DNA of 64,000 nucleotides, taken from the NCBI RefSeq assembly GCF_902806985.1, contig NZ_CADCXY010000001.1, positions 916,075-980,074 of the forward strand, read 5' to 3'. The translations under genes and the position numbers were made by a program. The notes beneath the pieces were generated by a model, which saw only the letters and a program-made list of their open reading frames with translations, had not been told where the DNA came from and did not search any database. This document shows positions 32,298-42,671 of this stretch, piece after piece; within the stretch, counting starts at the first letter, position 1; each line of letters opens with the position of its first letter. Origin of the DNA: Pseudidiomarina piscicola. Lineage in GTDB: Bacteria > Pseudomonadota > Gammaproteobacteria > Enterobacterales > Alteromonadaceae.

Positions 32298-33086
32298 ATG
32301 CTGAGCCTTCTTGTCCTGACTCTGCTTCTTTACCTCGCCAGCGCCGGTGCCATGTGGCGTCAACTTGCTACTGAAGGAAGCTCGAATCGATTAAGTTGGG
32401 GACTTACCTTAGCGGCAGTCGTCAGCCACGGCGTATTGCTTTGGAATTATTTAGCGCGCGATCACTTTGATCATTTGAATGTCGCCAGCAGTTTGAATGT
32501 TGTCGCCTTTTTACTGGCGCTGTTTTCGCTGATTCGTGTGCAACGCAATAGCGGCTTAATTTTACGCCCTGTTATTTATTTATTTGCCGCTATTAGCTGC
32601 CTTATTCTATGGTTTAGCCCCGCCGACTGGGGGGCTAGCATCGCCGATACCCACGGCTTGGCCATTCATATCGTTTTGAGCTTACTGGCATACGCCATTT
32701 TAATGTTAGCAACGCTTTACGCGATACAATTATTGTACCTCACCTACGTGTTAAAGAATCACCGTAAGAACGCACTGTCCGGTTACTTACCGCCATTAAT
32801 GGTTGTCGAACGTTACTTTTTCCGCTTATTAAGCTCGGGCACACTGCTACTATTTATTGCCATTGCCAGTGGTTTTGTCTTCCTCAATGACATGTTTGCG
32901 CAGAACCAAGCCCATAAAACTATTTTGAGCTTGATGGCACTCGTCATTTACCTAGCCGTAGTGTTATTGCATCGACTACGTCAACTGCGCGGCAGAAGCC
33001 TAGTGCTTACCAGTGTTATTGCCAGTGTTTTACTTAGTCTCGGGTACTTTGGTAGCCGTTTCGTTCGTGATGTTTTATTGAGCTAG
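32298..33086 (+). CDS. ypjD: Cytochrome c assembly family membrane protein YpjD
   Basis: A 262-residue integral membrane protein with about eight helices, related to the haem-handling CcsA/CcmC family (conserved WGASIADTHGLAIHIVLSLL segment with the histidines). The E. coli homologue is of unknown function and also lies beside ffh and yfjD. The ATG at 32298 follows GTGGGAACC; a GTG at 32286 in frame is the alternative start. Haem or quinone handling is inference from the family. Confidence 0.88.
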   Translation: MLSLLVLTLLLYLASAGAMWRQLATEGSSNRLSWGLTLAAVVSHGVLLWNYLARDHFDHLNVASSLNVVAFLLALFSLIRVQRNSGLILRPVIYLFAAISCLILWFSPADWGASIADTHGLAIHIVLSLLAYAILMLATLYAIQLLYLTYVLKNHRKNALSGYLPPLMVVERYFFRLLSSGTLLLFIAIASGFVFLNDMFAQNQAHKTILSLMALVIYLAVVLLHRLRQLRGRSLVLTSVIASVLLSLGYFGSRFVRDVLLS

Positions 33087-33180
33087 TCGCAGCTAACCTG
33101 CGAAAACTAAGGCGCCGAACTTGACTTGTCGGGCCAGCTCATTAAATTAGGCACTCACGCATTAATTAAAGGTAACTTTT

Positions 33181-34482
33181 TTGGACGAAATAGCCACGTC
33201 GACCCTGCTCATCATTCTGGGTCTCTTACTGTTTCTTTCGGCGTACTTTTCTGGCTCGGAAACCGGCATGATGTCGGTCAACCGTTACCGTTTACGCCAC
33301 CTTTCGCAACAAGATCATGCCGGAGCGAAACGCGTCCAATACCTTTTGGATCGCCCAGATCGGCTCATTGGCTTGATTCTCATCGGCAATAACTTGGTGA
33401 ATATTGCTGCCTCGGCCATCGCCACGGTTATTTGTATCCGTTGGTTTGGCGACGCAGGTATCGTCGTTGCGACCTTTGGGTTAACAATGTTGGTACTGAT
33501 ATTTGCCGAAGTGACACCGAAGACCATTGCCGCACTGCATCCGGAGCGCGTGGCCTTTCCTAGTTCAGTCATTCTTAAGCCGCTATTAACCTTAATGTAC
33601 CCTTTCGTTGCCGTGGTGAATTTTATTACCAATGGCTTTATGCGCTTACTCGGGGTCAATCCTAATACGACATTAGGGCAAGACGCCTTAAGTTCGGAAG
33701 AGTTACGAACAGTCGTAAACGAAGCTCAGTCAATGATTCCGAGTAGTCACCAAGATATGCTCATCAGTATTCTCGACCTTGAGAAGGTCACGGTCGAAGA
33801 CGTTATGATTCCGCGTTCTGATATCAGCGGTATTGACGTGCAAGACGATATTAAGGTGATTATTAAACAGTTATCACAAGCACAATACACCCGTTTACTG
33901 CTCTATCGGGGCGAAATCGACGACGCTATCGGTTTTCTGCACGCACGCGACATTATGCAAATTGTCACCAAGTCGAACAACGATACCGACAAAGCAGAGT
34001 TAGTGCGTAGCGCCCGTGAAATCTACTACATTCCCGAAGGTACGACGCTGAATGTGCAATTGCTTAAGTTCCAACACAACAAAGAGCGCATTGGCTTGGT
34101 GGTCGACGAATATGGCGATATTCAAGGGTTGGTAACACTCGAAGATATTCTCGAAGAGATCGTCGGTGACTTCACTACAAATATCACGCCAACACCTAGC
34201 GAGTCAGTGACGCCGCAAGAAGATGGCTCCATTGTTGTTGAAGGAACCGCAAACATTCGTGATCTCAACAAAGAATTGAACTGGGAGCTACCGACTGACG
34301 GCCCAAAAACCGTCAGTGGCTTAATCGTTGAGTTACTAGGCGATATTCCACAAAACCCGCTATGCATGCGGATTGATGGTTATGCGTTGGAAATTTTAGA
34401 GTGCAGTGAAAGCATGGTAAAACAAATCCGCTTTATGCCCCTTGAGTCTCGGCATTTAGAGCAGCAGAACCTTTTTAACTAG
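33181..34482 (+). CDS. yfjD: CNNM/CorC-family CBS-domain membrane protein (YfjD/CorB)
   Basis: A 433-residue inner-membrane protein linked to magnesium or cobalt homeostasis. An N-terminal DUF21 domain with 3-4 helices (ISAYFSGSETG-like motif SAYFSGSETGMMSVNRYRLR) is followed by a CBS pair (about residues 205-330, DVMIPRSDI to GLVTLEDILEEIVGD) and a C-terminal CorC_HlyC domain (VEGTANIRDLNKELNW). The start is a TTG at 33181 after AAAGG, supported because the family begins right there. It follows ypjD by 94 bases, as in E. coli. Confidence 0.92.
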   Translation: MDEIATSTLLIILGLLLFLSAYFSGSETGMMSVNRYRLRHLSQQDHAGAKRVQYLLDRPDRLIGLILIGNNLVNIAASAIATVICIRWFGDAGIVVATFGLTMLVLIFAEVTPKTIAALHPERVAFPSSVILKPLLTLMYPFVAVVNFITNGFMRLLGVNPNTTLGQDALSSEELRTVVNEAQSMIPSSHQDMLISILDLEKVTVEDVMIPRSDISGIDVQDDIKVIIKQLSQAQYTRLLLYRGEIDDAIGFLHARDIMQIVTKSNNDTDKAELVRSAREIYYIPEGTTLNVQLLKFQHNKERIGLVVDEYGDIQGLVTLEDILEEIVGDFTTNITPTPSESVTPQEDGSIVVEGTANIRDLNKELNWELPTDGPKTVSGLIVELLGDIPQNPLCMRIDGYALEILECSESMVKQIRFMPLESRHLEQQNLFN

Positions 34483-34509
34483 CGCGCGATGGCTCATTTA
34501 GGCGGGAAC

Positions 34510-35130
34510 TCAGCCAAACAACCAACGTGACAACCAGCCGCGTTTCAGATCATCTTCACAGCGCCGCAGCTGCGCACCATAGGTGCCCGCCCGTTGCTTT
34601 ACCCGCTCAGCCGTACGCATCAACCAGGCTTTTGAACGATAGGTCTGACGTTTGTAACCGCCCCACCCCTCGTGATAGTTAAGGTATTGCCCGTAAGCAT
34701 CCCATTTCGACACACCATTCACCCGGTGGCTTTTGTCAATAAACCAACCCATGAAATCAATGGCATCTTCAAATGAGTCGCGCGAGGCCCAGCCATTTCC
34801 GGTTTCTCGTTCGTAGTCATCCCAAGTTGGTGTTTTCGCTTGCGAGTACCCATAAGCACTGCTCACTCGGCCCCATGGAATAATCCATAACAAGTAGTCG
34901 CGAGGTGGCACTGCATCGTGCTTGAATGAACTCTCTTGGTACATGATCGCCATCGGGATTTGAATCGGTACACCCCATCGATCACGCATATCCGCGGCAG
35001 CGTCGTACCAGTCACGTTTCTCATAGAAGATTTCACATAAGTCTTCCGGCTGCTTAGGTGGTGCCGACGCACAGCCGACCACAGACGCCACCAAACAGCC
35101 GGTAATCAAAGCCTTCAGCTTGAACGTCAT
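34510..35130 (-). CDS. Lipoprotein with transglycosylase SLT domain
   Basis: A 206-residue lipoprotein with a signal ending SVVGCAS. The SLT-type catalytic region has IMYQESSFKHDA (catalytic Glu in YQESS), then SSAYGYSQAKTPTWDDY and a NYHEGWGGY motif. It is a predicted peptidoglycan transglycosylase anchored in the outer membrane. Its ATG overlaps the gshA stop (ATGA), so it depends on gshA translation. A link to glutathione is not expected; coupling may be historical. An ATG at 35142 is a less likely start. Confidence 0.88.
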   Translation of the reverse strand: MTFKLKALITGCLVASVVGCASAPPKQPEDLCEIFYEKRDWYDAAADMRDRWGVPIQIPMAIMYQESSFKHDAVPPRDYLLWIIPWGRVSSAYGYSQAKTPTWDDYERETGNGWASRDSFEDAIDFMGWFIDKSHRVNGVSKWDAYGQYLNYHEGWGGYKRQTYRSKAWLMRTAERVKQRAGTYGAQLRRCEDDLKRGWLSRWLFG

Positions 35131-36740
35131 GACTGGCCGCATTCCTCTGCCGTTAGCGCTGCTTTGGCAAAGTAATCACTCAGAAATTCATCAAATGATG
35201 TGTTTGCATCCATTGTTTCGCGAGACTTTTGTTCAGCCAATGAGGCATCGCGCCAGTCGCTGAAATCAGCTTCGGAAAAATAACTCAAGGGCTGAGTCAG
35301 CTCAGCTTTATACTGCTCGGCTAACCGTAAGCCTAAACAACCATTCTCAATGGTTTCGTCTCGCATAATAGCGAGCATTTGCCCCGATAGCGTGAGCTCC
35401 GGATTTAACACCATCTGATAATGCTCCGCTAGTGTGTCTTGGTAGCTGGTATCATCGTCTGTATCCAAAAACTTGGCGACACTTTGCAAGTCAGCAAAAA
35501 GTTCTTCTAGCCAGTCTGAAATTGGTCGGTCATAGCCATTATCGTTAAGGGTTAAACGAGGGTTTCGACCATCGAGTACCACTTTGGTAAAATTTTGCTC
35601 CGTGACTTGCTGTTCGTCCCAGTTTAGTTCGGGGCTATCGCTCAACAAGCATTGCAATAACAGCAAATCTAACATGCGAATTTGTGCTTCGGTAATGCCT
35701 ATCGGGCTAAAGGGATTAACGTCGAGTGCGCGCACTTCAATATACTCGACACCGGCTCGTTCGAGCGCTTGAGTTGGTGTTTCACCACCTTCGGTAACAC
35801 GCTTAGGTCGAATCGGTGAGTAAAACTCGTTCTCGATCTGTAAAATATTGGCATTCAGTTGACGGTAATCAGCTTCACCGTTTGCTGTCGTTTCTTTAAC
35901 GCCAATTTTAGCGAACTTTTGTGATGGCGTCGTAATAGCCCGGCGCAGGCGCGTTACGTAGTCCGATAACGAGTTATAGGTGATCTGTAAATCAGCCTGC
36001 TCTTTATTGGTGTAGCCTAAGTCGCTCATCCGCAACGAGGTTCCATATTCGCGATACACGGTACCCTTACCTAGCTTTTTAAGCTCCATCGCGCCATCGG
36101 TATGGTCTAAAAAAGACTCGCAAATAGCCGGTGAAGCACCAAACAAATAAGGGATCACCCAACACAGTCGCTTATAGTTGCGAATTAAGCCAAAATAGCG
36201 GGCCGATATGTAGGTCGCGTCCAAACGTTTACTTTCTTGCTCTGCCAGCGCTTGCCACATCGCCTGTGGTATCGAAAAGTTAAAATGCACCCCAGAGATA
36301 ATCTGCATGCCGCCGCCATACCTATAGGTTAAGCCTTGGCGATAAAGATTTTTCATGCGGCCACTATGTGAGTCACCATAACGTGCAATATGGATATCTT
36401 CAGCTTTGCCAACGAAGCATGGCATGCTTAGCGGCCACATCAACTCATCGCCCATGTAGCGATAGGTATAGCTATGTATGTCGGTCAACTGAGCAAGGGT
36501 CACTTGAATATCACTTGCCACCGGCGTGATGAACTCCAGTAGCATTTCAGCATAATCTGTCGTGATATGCGGATGGGTGAGCGTTTTACCTAAAGCAATT
36601 GGATGCGTGGTCGACGCAAGTTTTGCGTCCTCCGTAATGCGCAAACATTCGCGCTCAATACCGCGCTGAATACGGCGCATCTCTGCTTTGTTAGAAAGCG
36701 AACTCAAGTGGTTCAGGGTGTCTAATAACGTTGTCTGCAA
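35127..36740 (-). CDS. gshA: Glutamate-cysteine ligase (E. coli type)
   Basis: Joins glutamate and cysteine with ATP, the first step of glutathione synthesis, which supplies GloB and other enzymes. The 537-residue protein has the GshA features: ERECLRI near residue 30, the PSMPCFVG-like LSMPCFVGKAED, YRYGGGMQIISGVHFNFS (split), DLGYTNKEQ, and EYIEVRALDVNPFSPIGI. It heads a two-gene operon with the transglycosylase lipoprotein. It is divergent from the hybrid kinase across 172 bases. Confidence 0.96.
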   Translation of the reverse strand: MQTTLLDTLNHLSSLSNKAEMRRIQRGIERECLRITEDAKLASTTHPIALGKTLTHPHITTDYAEMLLEFITPVASDIQVTLAQLTDIHSYTYRYMGDELMWPLSMPCFVGKAEDIHIARYGDSHSGRMKNLYRQGLTYRYGGGMQIISGVHFNFSIPQAMWQALAEQESKRLDATYISARYFGLIRNYKRLCWVIPYLFGASPAICESFLDHTDGAMELKKLGKGTVYREYGTSLRMSDLGYTNKEQADLQITYNSLSDYVTRLRRAITTPSQKFAKIGVKETTANGEADYRQLNANILQIENEFYSPIRPKRVTEGGETPTQALERAGVEYIEVRALDVNPFSPIGITEAQIRMLDLLLLQCLLSDSPELNWDEQQVTEQNFTKVVLDGRNPRLTLNDNGYDRPISDWLEELFADLQSVAKFLDTDDDTSYQDTLAEHYQMVLNPELTLSGQMLAIMRDETIENGCLGLRLAEQYKAELTQPLSYFSEADFSDWRDASLAEQKSRETMDANTSFDEFLSDYFAKAALTAEECGQS

Positions 36741-36912
36741 ACTCGTTCCTGCCTATCGCTAGGTTCTGTCTCGAATGAGGTAAAGCTTACTGTTTCTCGG
36801 GCGCTACGTCCATGATCTCTGTCGCATTTGGGACAGTTTGATTACTTGGCGAATGATCCATTGCATGGCATCATGCAGCTTATCTCTATTTGGTATCCGG
36901 TGTGACAACATT

Positions 36913-38961
36913 ATGGCGGCAGACGATATGGCGACCGATAACAATAAGCCAGACGAACAACAGCTGCGTACACTTGCAGACATGCAGGAAGCGATCGCTG
37001 CAGCGAAAGCCGCTAATCAGGCCAAGAGCGAGTTCTTGGCCAACATGAGCCACGAAATTCGTACACCGATCAACGCCATCTTAGGAATGACACAGTTATG
37101 CCTAAAAACCGAACTTAGCGATAAACAGCATGGGTACCTGACCTCGATTGAAAGCTCATCGAAGATCCTGCTTGGAATTATCAATGACCTACTCGACTTC
37201 TCAAAACTGGAAGCCGACAAATTAACAATTGAAAAAATTCCGTTTGATTTAGAAGAAGTACTCAGCAATTTGGCGGATTTATTTGCCTATCGTGCGCATG
37301 ACAAAAACCTCGAATTTATCATTCAACTACCGGCAAACTTGCCGACGCGACTGATCGGTGACCCGTTACGTTTGAATCAAGTTCTCGTGAACCTTGTCAG
37401 TAATGCCATTAAGTTCACCGAGCAAGGTGAAGTGGTCGTTGCGGTGACGAAACTAGAGCAAACATCCAGCCAGTTGTACCTTAGATTATCGGTGACCGAT
37501 ACCGGTATCGGAATGGATGAAGAGCAACGACATCGCTTGTTTCACGCATTTACGCAGGCCGACACCTCAACCACACGAAAATATGGCGGTACCGGGCTTG
37601 GTTTGGCGATTAGTCAGCGCATCGTAAAACTCATGAACGAACATGGGATCGGTGTAACCAGCAGTAAAGGCCAAGGCACAACGTTTTTTATCGAACTCAA
37701 GTTGCCATTGCAACAGCCTCAACAGCCCCGTATTTCACCCGAGGTACTTGCTGGTTTAGCAGGTAAACATGTATTGATTGTAGAAGATAATTTAACCACC
37801 CGAGAAATGCTTAGCGATATGCTTCGCAGTATCCAAATGCGGGTTAGCAGCTTTCGTACTGCAGAGGACGCGCAGCAGGCTCTTGAGCAAGAGTCTTTTG
37901 CGGCCTGTATCATTGATTGGCAACTGCCAGGCATTTCAGGGGTTGAGTTCTGTGCCACACTACTACAACAACATGAGCCGCCGGCATGCATTCTTGCAAC
38001 CAGTTACCATGCCACAGAGCTAATTGAGTACGCGCGAGGCTTAGGGGTCAAAGAGCACTTACTGAAGCCTTATACCAGCCATTCGGTGATTCGTGCTTTA
38101 GCATCGGTACTTAACTTGCAACCGCCTGAACCAACGCGTGAATCAGCCCCACACTTAGCTGGCCTAGCTGGTACTCGGGTACTGCTAGTCGAAGACAACG
38201 ATATCAATCTACGTATCGCCAAAGAAATGCTCGAACACCTTGGCCTTGTTGTGGATATCGCTACCCACGGTAAAGAAGCGGTGGAGGCGGTGCAAGAGCA
38301 TGACTACGGCCTAGTATTAATGGATATTCAGATGCCTGTTATGGATGGTTATAGCGCCACACGCGCTATTCGTCATCAGTTTTCTTATGAACGATTACCC
38401 GTTATCGCCATGACAGCAAACAATGCCGTAGAAGACGTGGAGCAATCGCTTGCAGCTGGTATGCAAGATCATTTAGACAAACCCATTGATGAAAAGAAAC
38501 TGCGCAAAGCAATTGAGAAATGGTGTCGCAAAGACTGTGCAAAAAGCGCTGTCACATCGCAAGTAGACCAAACAAACGCCGAGCGCCGCTATCCCAACCA
38601 TCATGATATTGATTTTCAAGGGGCAATGGAGCGGCTCAATCATAACTTAGAGCTCTATTCGGATCTGATTAACCATTTGCAACAAAGCTATCAAGAAGCC
38701 CCTCTAAAAGTGGTAGACTTCATTACCAAAGGACAACATCAAGACGCTCAGCGTTACTTTCATACACTGAAGGGGTCTGCTGCTAATTTAGGTTTATTAG
38801 GTATTGAGCGTCTTGCGAGTCAGCTTGAGCAAGCCATGAAAAACGCCGAGTTTGACCAGGTTGCCGACTATATTACACGGCTCTCGCCATTACTTGAGCA
38901 AGCATCTCTGGCGGCATCCGATTTAAAATTATGGGTTGAACGACAAAATCAAGGCAAATAG
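36913..38961 (+). CDS. Hybrid histidine kinase with two receivers and an Hpt domain, no sensor domain
   Basis: A 682-residue phosphorelay protein. It starts almost directly with a short helical lead-in, then HisKA ([10 protein letters not shown], His47), the HATPase (N-box, [17 protein letters not shown]), receiver 1 (Asp335 in IIDWQLPG), receiver 2 (Asp471 in [11 protein letters not shown]) and an Hpt domain (His617 in [10 protein letters not shown]). This is the BarA/ArcB-type order, but there is no transmembrane segment or periplasmic sensor. The start is uncertain: ATG at 36913 or 36928 are plausible, and earlier ATG or TTG codons (36853, 36838) have no good site. A small membrane protein follows nine bases later. 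Confidence 0.85.
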   Translation: MAADDMATDNNKPDEQQLRTLADMQEAIAAAKAANQAKSEFLANMSHEIRTPINAILGMTQLCLKTELSDKQHGYLTSIESSSKILLGIINDLLDFSKLEADKLTIEKIPFDLEEVLSNLADLFAYRAHDKNLEFIIQLPANLPTRLIGDPLRLNQVLVNLVSNAIKFTEQGEVVVAVTKLEQTSSQLYLRLSVTDTGIGMDEEQRHRLFHAFTQADTSTTRKYGGTGLGLAISQRIVKLMNEHGIGVTSSKGQGTTFFIELKLPLQQPQQPRISPEVLAGLAGKHVLIVEDNLTTREMLSDMLRSIQMRVSSFRTAEDAQQALEQESFAACIIDWQLPGISGVEFCATLLQQHEPPACILATSYHATELIEYARGLGVKEHLLKPYTSHSVIRALASVLNLQPPEPTRESAPHLAGLAGTRVLLVEDNDINLRIAKEMLEHLGLVVDIATHGKEAVEAVQEHDYGLVLMDIQMPVMDGYSATRAIRHQFSYERLPVIAMTANNAVEDVEQSLAAGMQDHLDKPIDEKKLRKAIEKWCRKDCAKSAVTSQVDQTNAERRYPNHHDIDFQGAMERLNHNLELYSDLINHLQQSYQEAPLKVVDFITKGQHQDAQRYFHTLKGSAANLGLLGIERLASQLEQAMKNAEFDQVADYITRLSPLLEQASLAASDLKLWVERQNQGK

Positions 38962-38970
38962 GTGACCACA

Positions 38971-39150
38971 ATGATCCGCTTCTTATTCCTAATTCCGCTC
39001 GTTTTATGTCTGCTTTGGTGGGTGTATCTGAATGTCAACGGCTACACTTTTAAACAGGGCCGTAAAGGCTATGTCACCATTTTAATCGTGAGCGCCTTTA
39101 TTGCCATTGTCTACAGCCTACTGCTGTGGTTAACCGGGCGACAGTTTTAA
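38971..39150 (+). CDS. Small two-helix membrane protein
   Basis: A 59-residue protein with two hydrophobic helices (about 2-20 and 35-55) joined by a short polar loop (NGYTFKQGRKGY). The ATG at 38971 has AGGTGA six bases upstream; a GTG at 38962 is an alternative. No family recognised. It sits directly after the hybrid kinase with nine bases between, so it is probably cotranscribed and could serve as a membrane partner for that soluble kinase (inference). Confidence 0.65.
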   Translation: MIRFLFLIPLVLCLLWWVYLNVNGYTFKQGRKGYVTILIVSAFIAIVYSLLLWLTGRQF

Positions 39151-39170
39151 AGCTATCGCCCGCCAAACAC

Positions 39171-40301
39171 TTAACCCACCAAGGCTAACAAGATACCTGC
39201 GGCCACCGCCGAGCCTAGAACACCGGCAACGTTAGGGCCCATTGCATGCATCAGTAAGAAGTTGCTCTGGTTCGCTTCTAACCCAACTTTATTAACCACC
39301 CTAGCGGCCATCGGTACCGCCGACACACCGGCTGCACCAATCAGAGGGTTGATAGGCGTCTTACTAAACTTCGCCATTAGTTTGGCCATCAATACGCCAG
39401 ACGCCGTACCGATACTGAACGCCACCGCGCCGAGTGCTAAAATACCTAAGGTTTGCAAACTCAAAAACTCTCCCGCTGAGAGCTTTGAGCCGACGGCGAG
39501 CCCTAAGAAAATCGTGACAATATTAATTAGCTCGTTTTGCGCTGTCTTACTCAAGCGTTCAACAACCCCAGCTTCACGCATAAGGTTACCGAGGCAAAAC
39601 ATTCCTACCAACGGCGTTGCGGCGGGAAGGAACAGCAGCGTCAAAAACAACACCGCTAACGGAAACAGTATTTTTTCACGTCGTCCAACTTGACGCAGCT
39701 GCTCCATTTTTATCGAACGCTCTGCTTTACTCGTTAACAAGCGCATAATAGGAGGCTGGATAATAGGTACCAATGCCATATAAGAATAGGCGGCGACAGC
39801 AATTGCACCGAGTAAATCGGGGCTTAGCTTAGATGCCAAGAAAATTGCCGTTGGCCCGTCTGCACCACCAATAATGGCGATGGCTCCCGCGTCTTGCATA
39901 GAAAAGTTAAAACCGGGAAGGCCATTGAGTGCTATCGCACCAAATAAGGTTGCGAATATACCAAACTGGGCCGCCGCTCCGAGCAATAGTGTTCGCGGAT
40001 TTGCCAACAGCGGACCAAAATCTGTCATAGCACCTACGCCCATAAAGATAATGAGCGGAAATACCCCAGTATCGATGCCGACCGCATAAATGTAGTACAA
40101 CAAACCACCGGGTTCGGTAAAACCTGCCATCGGTATATTGGCCAAAATAGCACCAAAGCCGATCGGCAACAGCAATAAAGGTTCAAATTTTTTCTTGATC
40201 GCTAGATAGAGTAGCAAGGCACCCACCAGCATCATGGTTGCCTCGCCCCAAGTGAACGCGGACAGCGCGGTACTGTTCCATAAAGTTATTAAACGGTCCA
40301 T
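39171..40301 (-). CDS. oadB: Oxaloacetate decarboxylase sodium pump, beta subunit
   Basis: Inner-membrane subunit that decarboxylates carboxybiotin and exports Na+. The 376-residue protein has about nine helices and the conserved [23 protein letters not shown] segment (split in the family around residue 85-105), a [10 protein letters not shown] motif and [18 protein letters not shown] near the C-terminus, both linked to Na+ binding. It lies seven bases after oadA. It has no obvious terminator before the convergent small gene. Confidence 0.95.
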   Translation of the reverse strand: MDRLITLWNSTALSAFTWGEATMMLVGALLLYLAIKKKFEPLLLLPIGFGAILANIPMAGFTEPGGLLYYIYAVGIDTGVFPLIIFMGVGAMTDFGPLLANPRTLLLGAAAQFGIFATLFGAIALNGLPGFNFSMQDAGAIAIIGGADGPTAIFLASKLSPDLLGAIAVAAYSYMALVPIIQPPIMRLLTSKAERSIKMEQLRQVGRREKILFPLAVLFLTLLFLPAATPLVGMFCLGNLMREAGVVERLSKTAQNELINIVTIFLGLAVGSKLSAGEFLSLQTLGILALGAVAFSIGTASGVLMAKLMAKFSKTPINPLIGAAGVSAVPMAARVVNKVGLEANQSNFLLMHAMGPNVAGVLGSAVAAGILLALVG

Positions 40302-40308
40302 TGCGCAA

Positions 40309-42099
40309 TTACTCCAAGCTTAACAGCGTATCACCAACGGCAACACTATCGCCTTCACGCGCATGCACTTCAGCTACTTTACCGCCACGATCAGCCTTAA
40401 TGTCGGTTTCCATTTTCATCGCTTCAAGCACAATTAAAACGTCACCTTCAGCGACCTCTTGCCCAGGGCTTACTTGAACTTTGAAAACATTGCCGGCCAG
40501 CGGCGCTGTAACTGACTCTTGGGCGCTTGACGTTGCCGTAGACTCAGTCGTTTCAGACGCTTCTTCTTCAACACTATCAACGGCACCACTTGGGCCCACT
40601 TCGACGGTATAGGTTTTACCATCAACTTTGACGTTATAACTCGCTTTACCGCCTTGCTTGGTTGTCGATGGTGCGGCCGAAGACTCGTTCGCCTTAGGTG
40701 TCGCTGTATCGGCTTCTGGCACCGGCTCAAACGCATCGGGATTGTCCCGATTGGCAAGAAACTTCAGGCCTATTTGTGGAAACAACGCATAGGTTAAAAC
40801 ATCATCGACTTCATTATCGGCAAGGCGCAGAGACTTTTCTTTAGCGTGCTGACGTAACTCACTGGTGAGCTTATCCATTTCATCGTCAATCATGTCTGCC
40901 GGGCGAACGGTTAGCGGTTCATCGCCTTCCAATACACGTTCTTGTAGCTCTTTGTTGACCGGAGCTGCTGTAGCGCCATACTCGCCGCGAAGCACCCCTT
41001 TGGTTTCTTTCGAAATAGACTTATAACGCTCGCCAGTCAACACATTCAACACGGCTTGAGTACCGACAATTTGTGAGGTCGGCGTCACCAATGGAATAAA
41101 GCCTAAGTCTTCGCGCACTCGTGGGATTTCCGCCAAAACTTCCTCAAACTTATCTGCTGCTCCCTGCTCTCGCAGCTGATTTTCCATGTTGGTCAACATG
41201 CCACCAGGAACCTGCGCCAGCAAAATACGTGCATCAACGCCTTTTAATGAGCCTTCAAACTGTGCATATTTTTTGCGTACTTCGCGGAAGTAGCTGGCGA
41301 TATCCTCTAACTGAGCCAGATCTAAACCGGTATCGCGTTCCGTGTTTTCGGTCATCGCCACTATAGTTTCAGTGGCCGAGTGACCATAGGTCATGCTCAT
41401 GGATGAAATCGCCGTATCGAGCATATCAATACCGGCATCAATCGCCTTCTGATAGGTCGCTGTACTTAGCCCTGTGGTCGCATGGCATTGCATGGCAATC
41501 GGTAACCCAGTGGCTTCCTTAAGCGCGGTAATGAGGTCGTAAGCGGCTTGAGGGCGAAGTAACCCAGCCATATCTTTAATACAAAGTGAGTCACACCCAA
41601 GGTCGGCCAGCTCACTGCCCATCGCCACCCACTTATCAAGGGTATGCACTTCACTTACGGTATAGGCCATGGTGCCTTGCGCGTGCCCTTCAACTTCCTT
41701 AGCTGCTTTGATCGCGGTTTCAAGGTTACGTACATCATTCATTGCGTCAAAGATACGAAATACATCGACGCCATTTTCTTTCGCCCGCTCAACAAAGCGA
41801 CGTACAACATCATCTGCATAATGGCGATAGCCAAGAAGATTCTGACCACGTAAAAGCATTTGCTGTGGCGTTTTCGGCATGACCTTCTTTAATTCTCGAA
41901 TGCGCTCCCAGGGATCTTCACCAAGGTAACGAATACAGGAATCGAACGTTGCCCCACCCCAAGACTCCATCGACCAATAGCCGACGTTATCGAGCTGTTC
42001 TGCAATCGGTAACATATCGTCCAATCGCATGCGCGTCGCTAACAGCGATTGATGTGCATCGCGCAAGACTAATTCTGTTAACTTCAGTGGTTTTGTCAT
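40309..42099 (-). CDS. oadA: Oxaloacetate decarboxylase alpha subunit
   Basis: Cytoplasmic carboxyltransferase that moves CO2 from oxaloacetate to biotin. The N-terminal carboxyltransferase (residues 1-470) begins with [20 protein letters not shown] and has a WGGATFD motif and the metal-site region CHATTG. A proline/alanine-rich hinge follows, then the biotinyl domain with [11 protein letters not shown] (biotin on Lys562). At 596 residues it is normal. It is flanked by oadG and oadB in the usual order G-A-B. A sodium-dependent decarboxylation of this type suits a marine organism. Confidence 0.97.
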   Translation of the reverse strand: MTKPLKLTELVLRDAHQSLLATRMRLDDMLPIAEQLDNVGYWSMESWGGATFDSCIRYLGEDPWERIRELKKVMPKTPQQMLLRGQNLLGYRHYADDVVRRFVERAKENGVDVFRIFDAMNDVRNLETAIKAAKEVEGHAQGTMAYTVSEVHTLDKWVAMGSELADLGCDSLCIKDMAGLLRPQAAYDLITALKEATGLPIAMQCHATTGLSTATYQKAIDAGIDMLDTAISSMSMTYGHSATETIVAMTENTERDTGLDLAQLEDIASYFREVRKKYAQFEGSLKGVDARILLAQVPGGMLTNMENQLREQGAADKFEEVLAEIPRVREDLGFIPLVTPTSQIVGTQAVLNVLTGERYKSISKETKGVLRGEYGATAAPVNKELQERVLEGDEPLTVRPADMIDDEMDKLTSELRQHAKEKSLRLADNEVDDVLTYALFPQIGLKFLANRDNPDAFEPVPEADTATPKANESSAAPSTTKQGGKASYNVKVDGKTYTVEVGPSGAVDSVEEEASETTESTATSSAQESVTAPLAGNVFKVQVSPGQEVAEGDVLIVLEAMKMETDIKADRGGKVAEVHAREGDSVAVGDTLLSLE

Positions 42100-42123
42100 C
42101 CTTGGGCTCCTTTTAAAAGCGTT

Positions 42124-42363
42124 TTACTCGTGCTCACGCCGATAGGTGTGCACAGCTGCTGTGATAGCTGCGACCCGTTGCGCATTTTGTTGTTGGTTTT
42201 GGGCACGAGAGACTGGCCGCGTTGATGGTTCAGGTTGACGGTCTTCGGTGCCAATAAAACGGCGTAAAAGCGCCATGGCAACCAGAAGAAGTATGAGGAA
42301 TACGAACACAGTGATCATGCCCGTAAGCATTATCGTTAAAGCTTCTGAGAGTTGCTGCTGCAT
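42124..42363 (-). CDS. oadG: Oxaloacetate decarboxylase gamma subunit
   Basis: A 79-residue protein with one membrane helix (about residues 12-35, LTGMITVFVFLILLLVAMALL split) and a polar C-terminal tail, which binds zinc and holds the alpha subunit to the beta subunit. The tail lacks a long histidine run but has QPE and VHTYRREHE. Start ATG at 42363 with AGGTTAACG before it. First gene of oadGAB, 24 bases ahead of oadA. No terminator is visible between the tRNA-Arg genes and this gene. Confidence 0.92.
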   Translation of the reverse strand: MQQQLSEALTIMLTGMITVFVFLILLLVAMALLRRFIGTEDRQPEPSTRPVSRAQNQQQNAQRVAAITAAVHTYRREHE

Positions 42364-42478
42364 CGTCGTTAACCTGCCTTTTTAAGCTGTACAAATAAGC
42401 GTAACTTAAAAGCAGAATAACACAACTTTCTGATGCGTAAGTGTTAGTTGGGAATATAGGAGGTATAAATCTAGGAAA

Positions 42479-42555
42479 TGGCGCGCTCGGGAGGACTCGA
42501 ACCTCCAACCGCCTGGTTCGTAGCCAGGTACTCTATCCAGTTGAGCTACGAGCGC
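42479..42555 (-). tRNA. tRNA-Arg (anticodon ACG), copy 2
   Basis: Full cloverleaf on the minus strand: acceptor GCGCTCG / CGAGCGC, discriminator G, encoded CCA, D-arm TAGCTCAACTGGATAGAG, anticodon stem CCTGG / CCAGG with loop CTACGAA (anticodon ACG, read as ICG), and T-loop GGTTCGAGTC. 77 bases. It is identical to the next copy 104 bases away. Confidence 0.97.
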
Positions 42556-42582
42556 GTCGTATAGTCTTCGATTGTTTGCAAA

Positions 42583-42659
42583 TGGCGCGCTCGGGAGGAC
42601 TCGAACCTCCAACCGCCTGGTTCGTAGCCAGGTACTCTATCCAGTTGAGCTACGAGCGC
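42583..42659 (-). tRNA. tRNA-Arg (anticodon ACG), copy 1
   Basis: Identical in all 77 bases to the copy at 42479, with encoded CCA. The 27-base spacer between the two has no hairpin of note. This cluster position (after csrA and tRNA-Ser) is conserved across gammaproteobacteria, often with two to four Arg copies. Confidence 0.97.
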
Positions 42660-42671
42660 GTTGCAAACAAA

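Noticed and set aside
39135..39161. A 7-bp stem (CGGGCGA / TCGCCCG) between the small membrane protein and oadB as a terminator
   Set aside because: The loop is 14 bases and there is no T-run on either strand, so the evidence is too weak.
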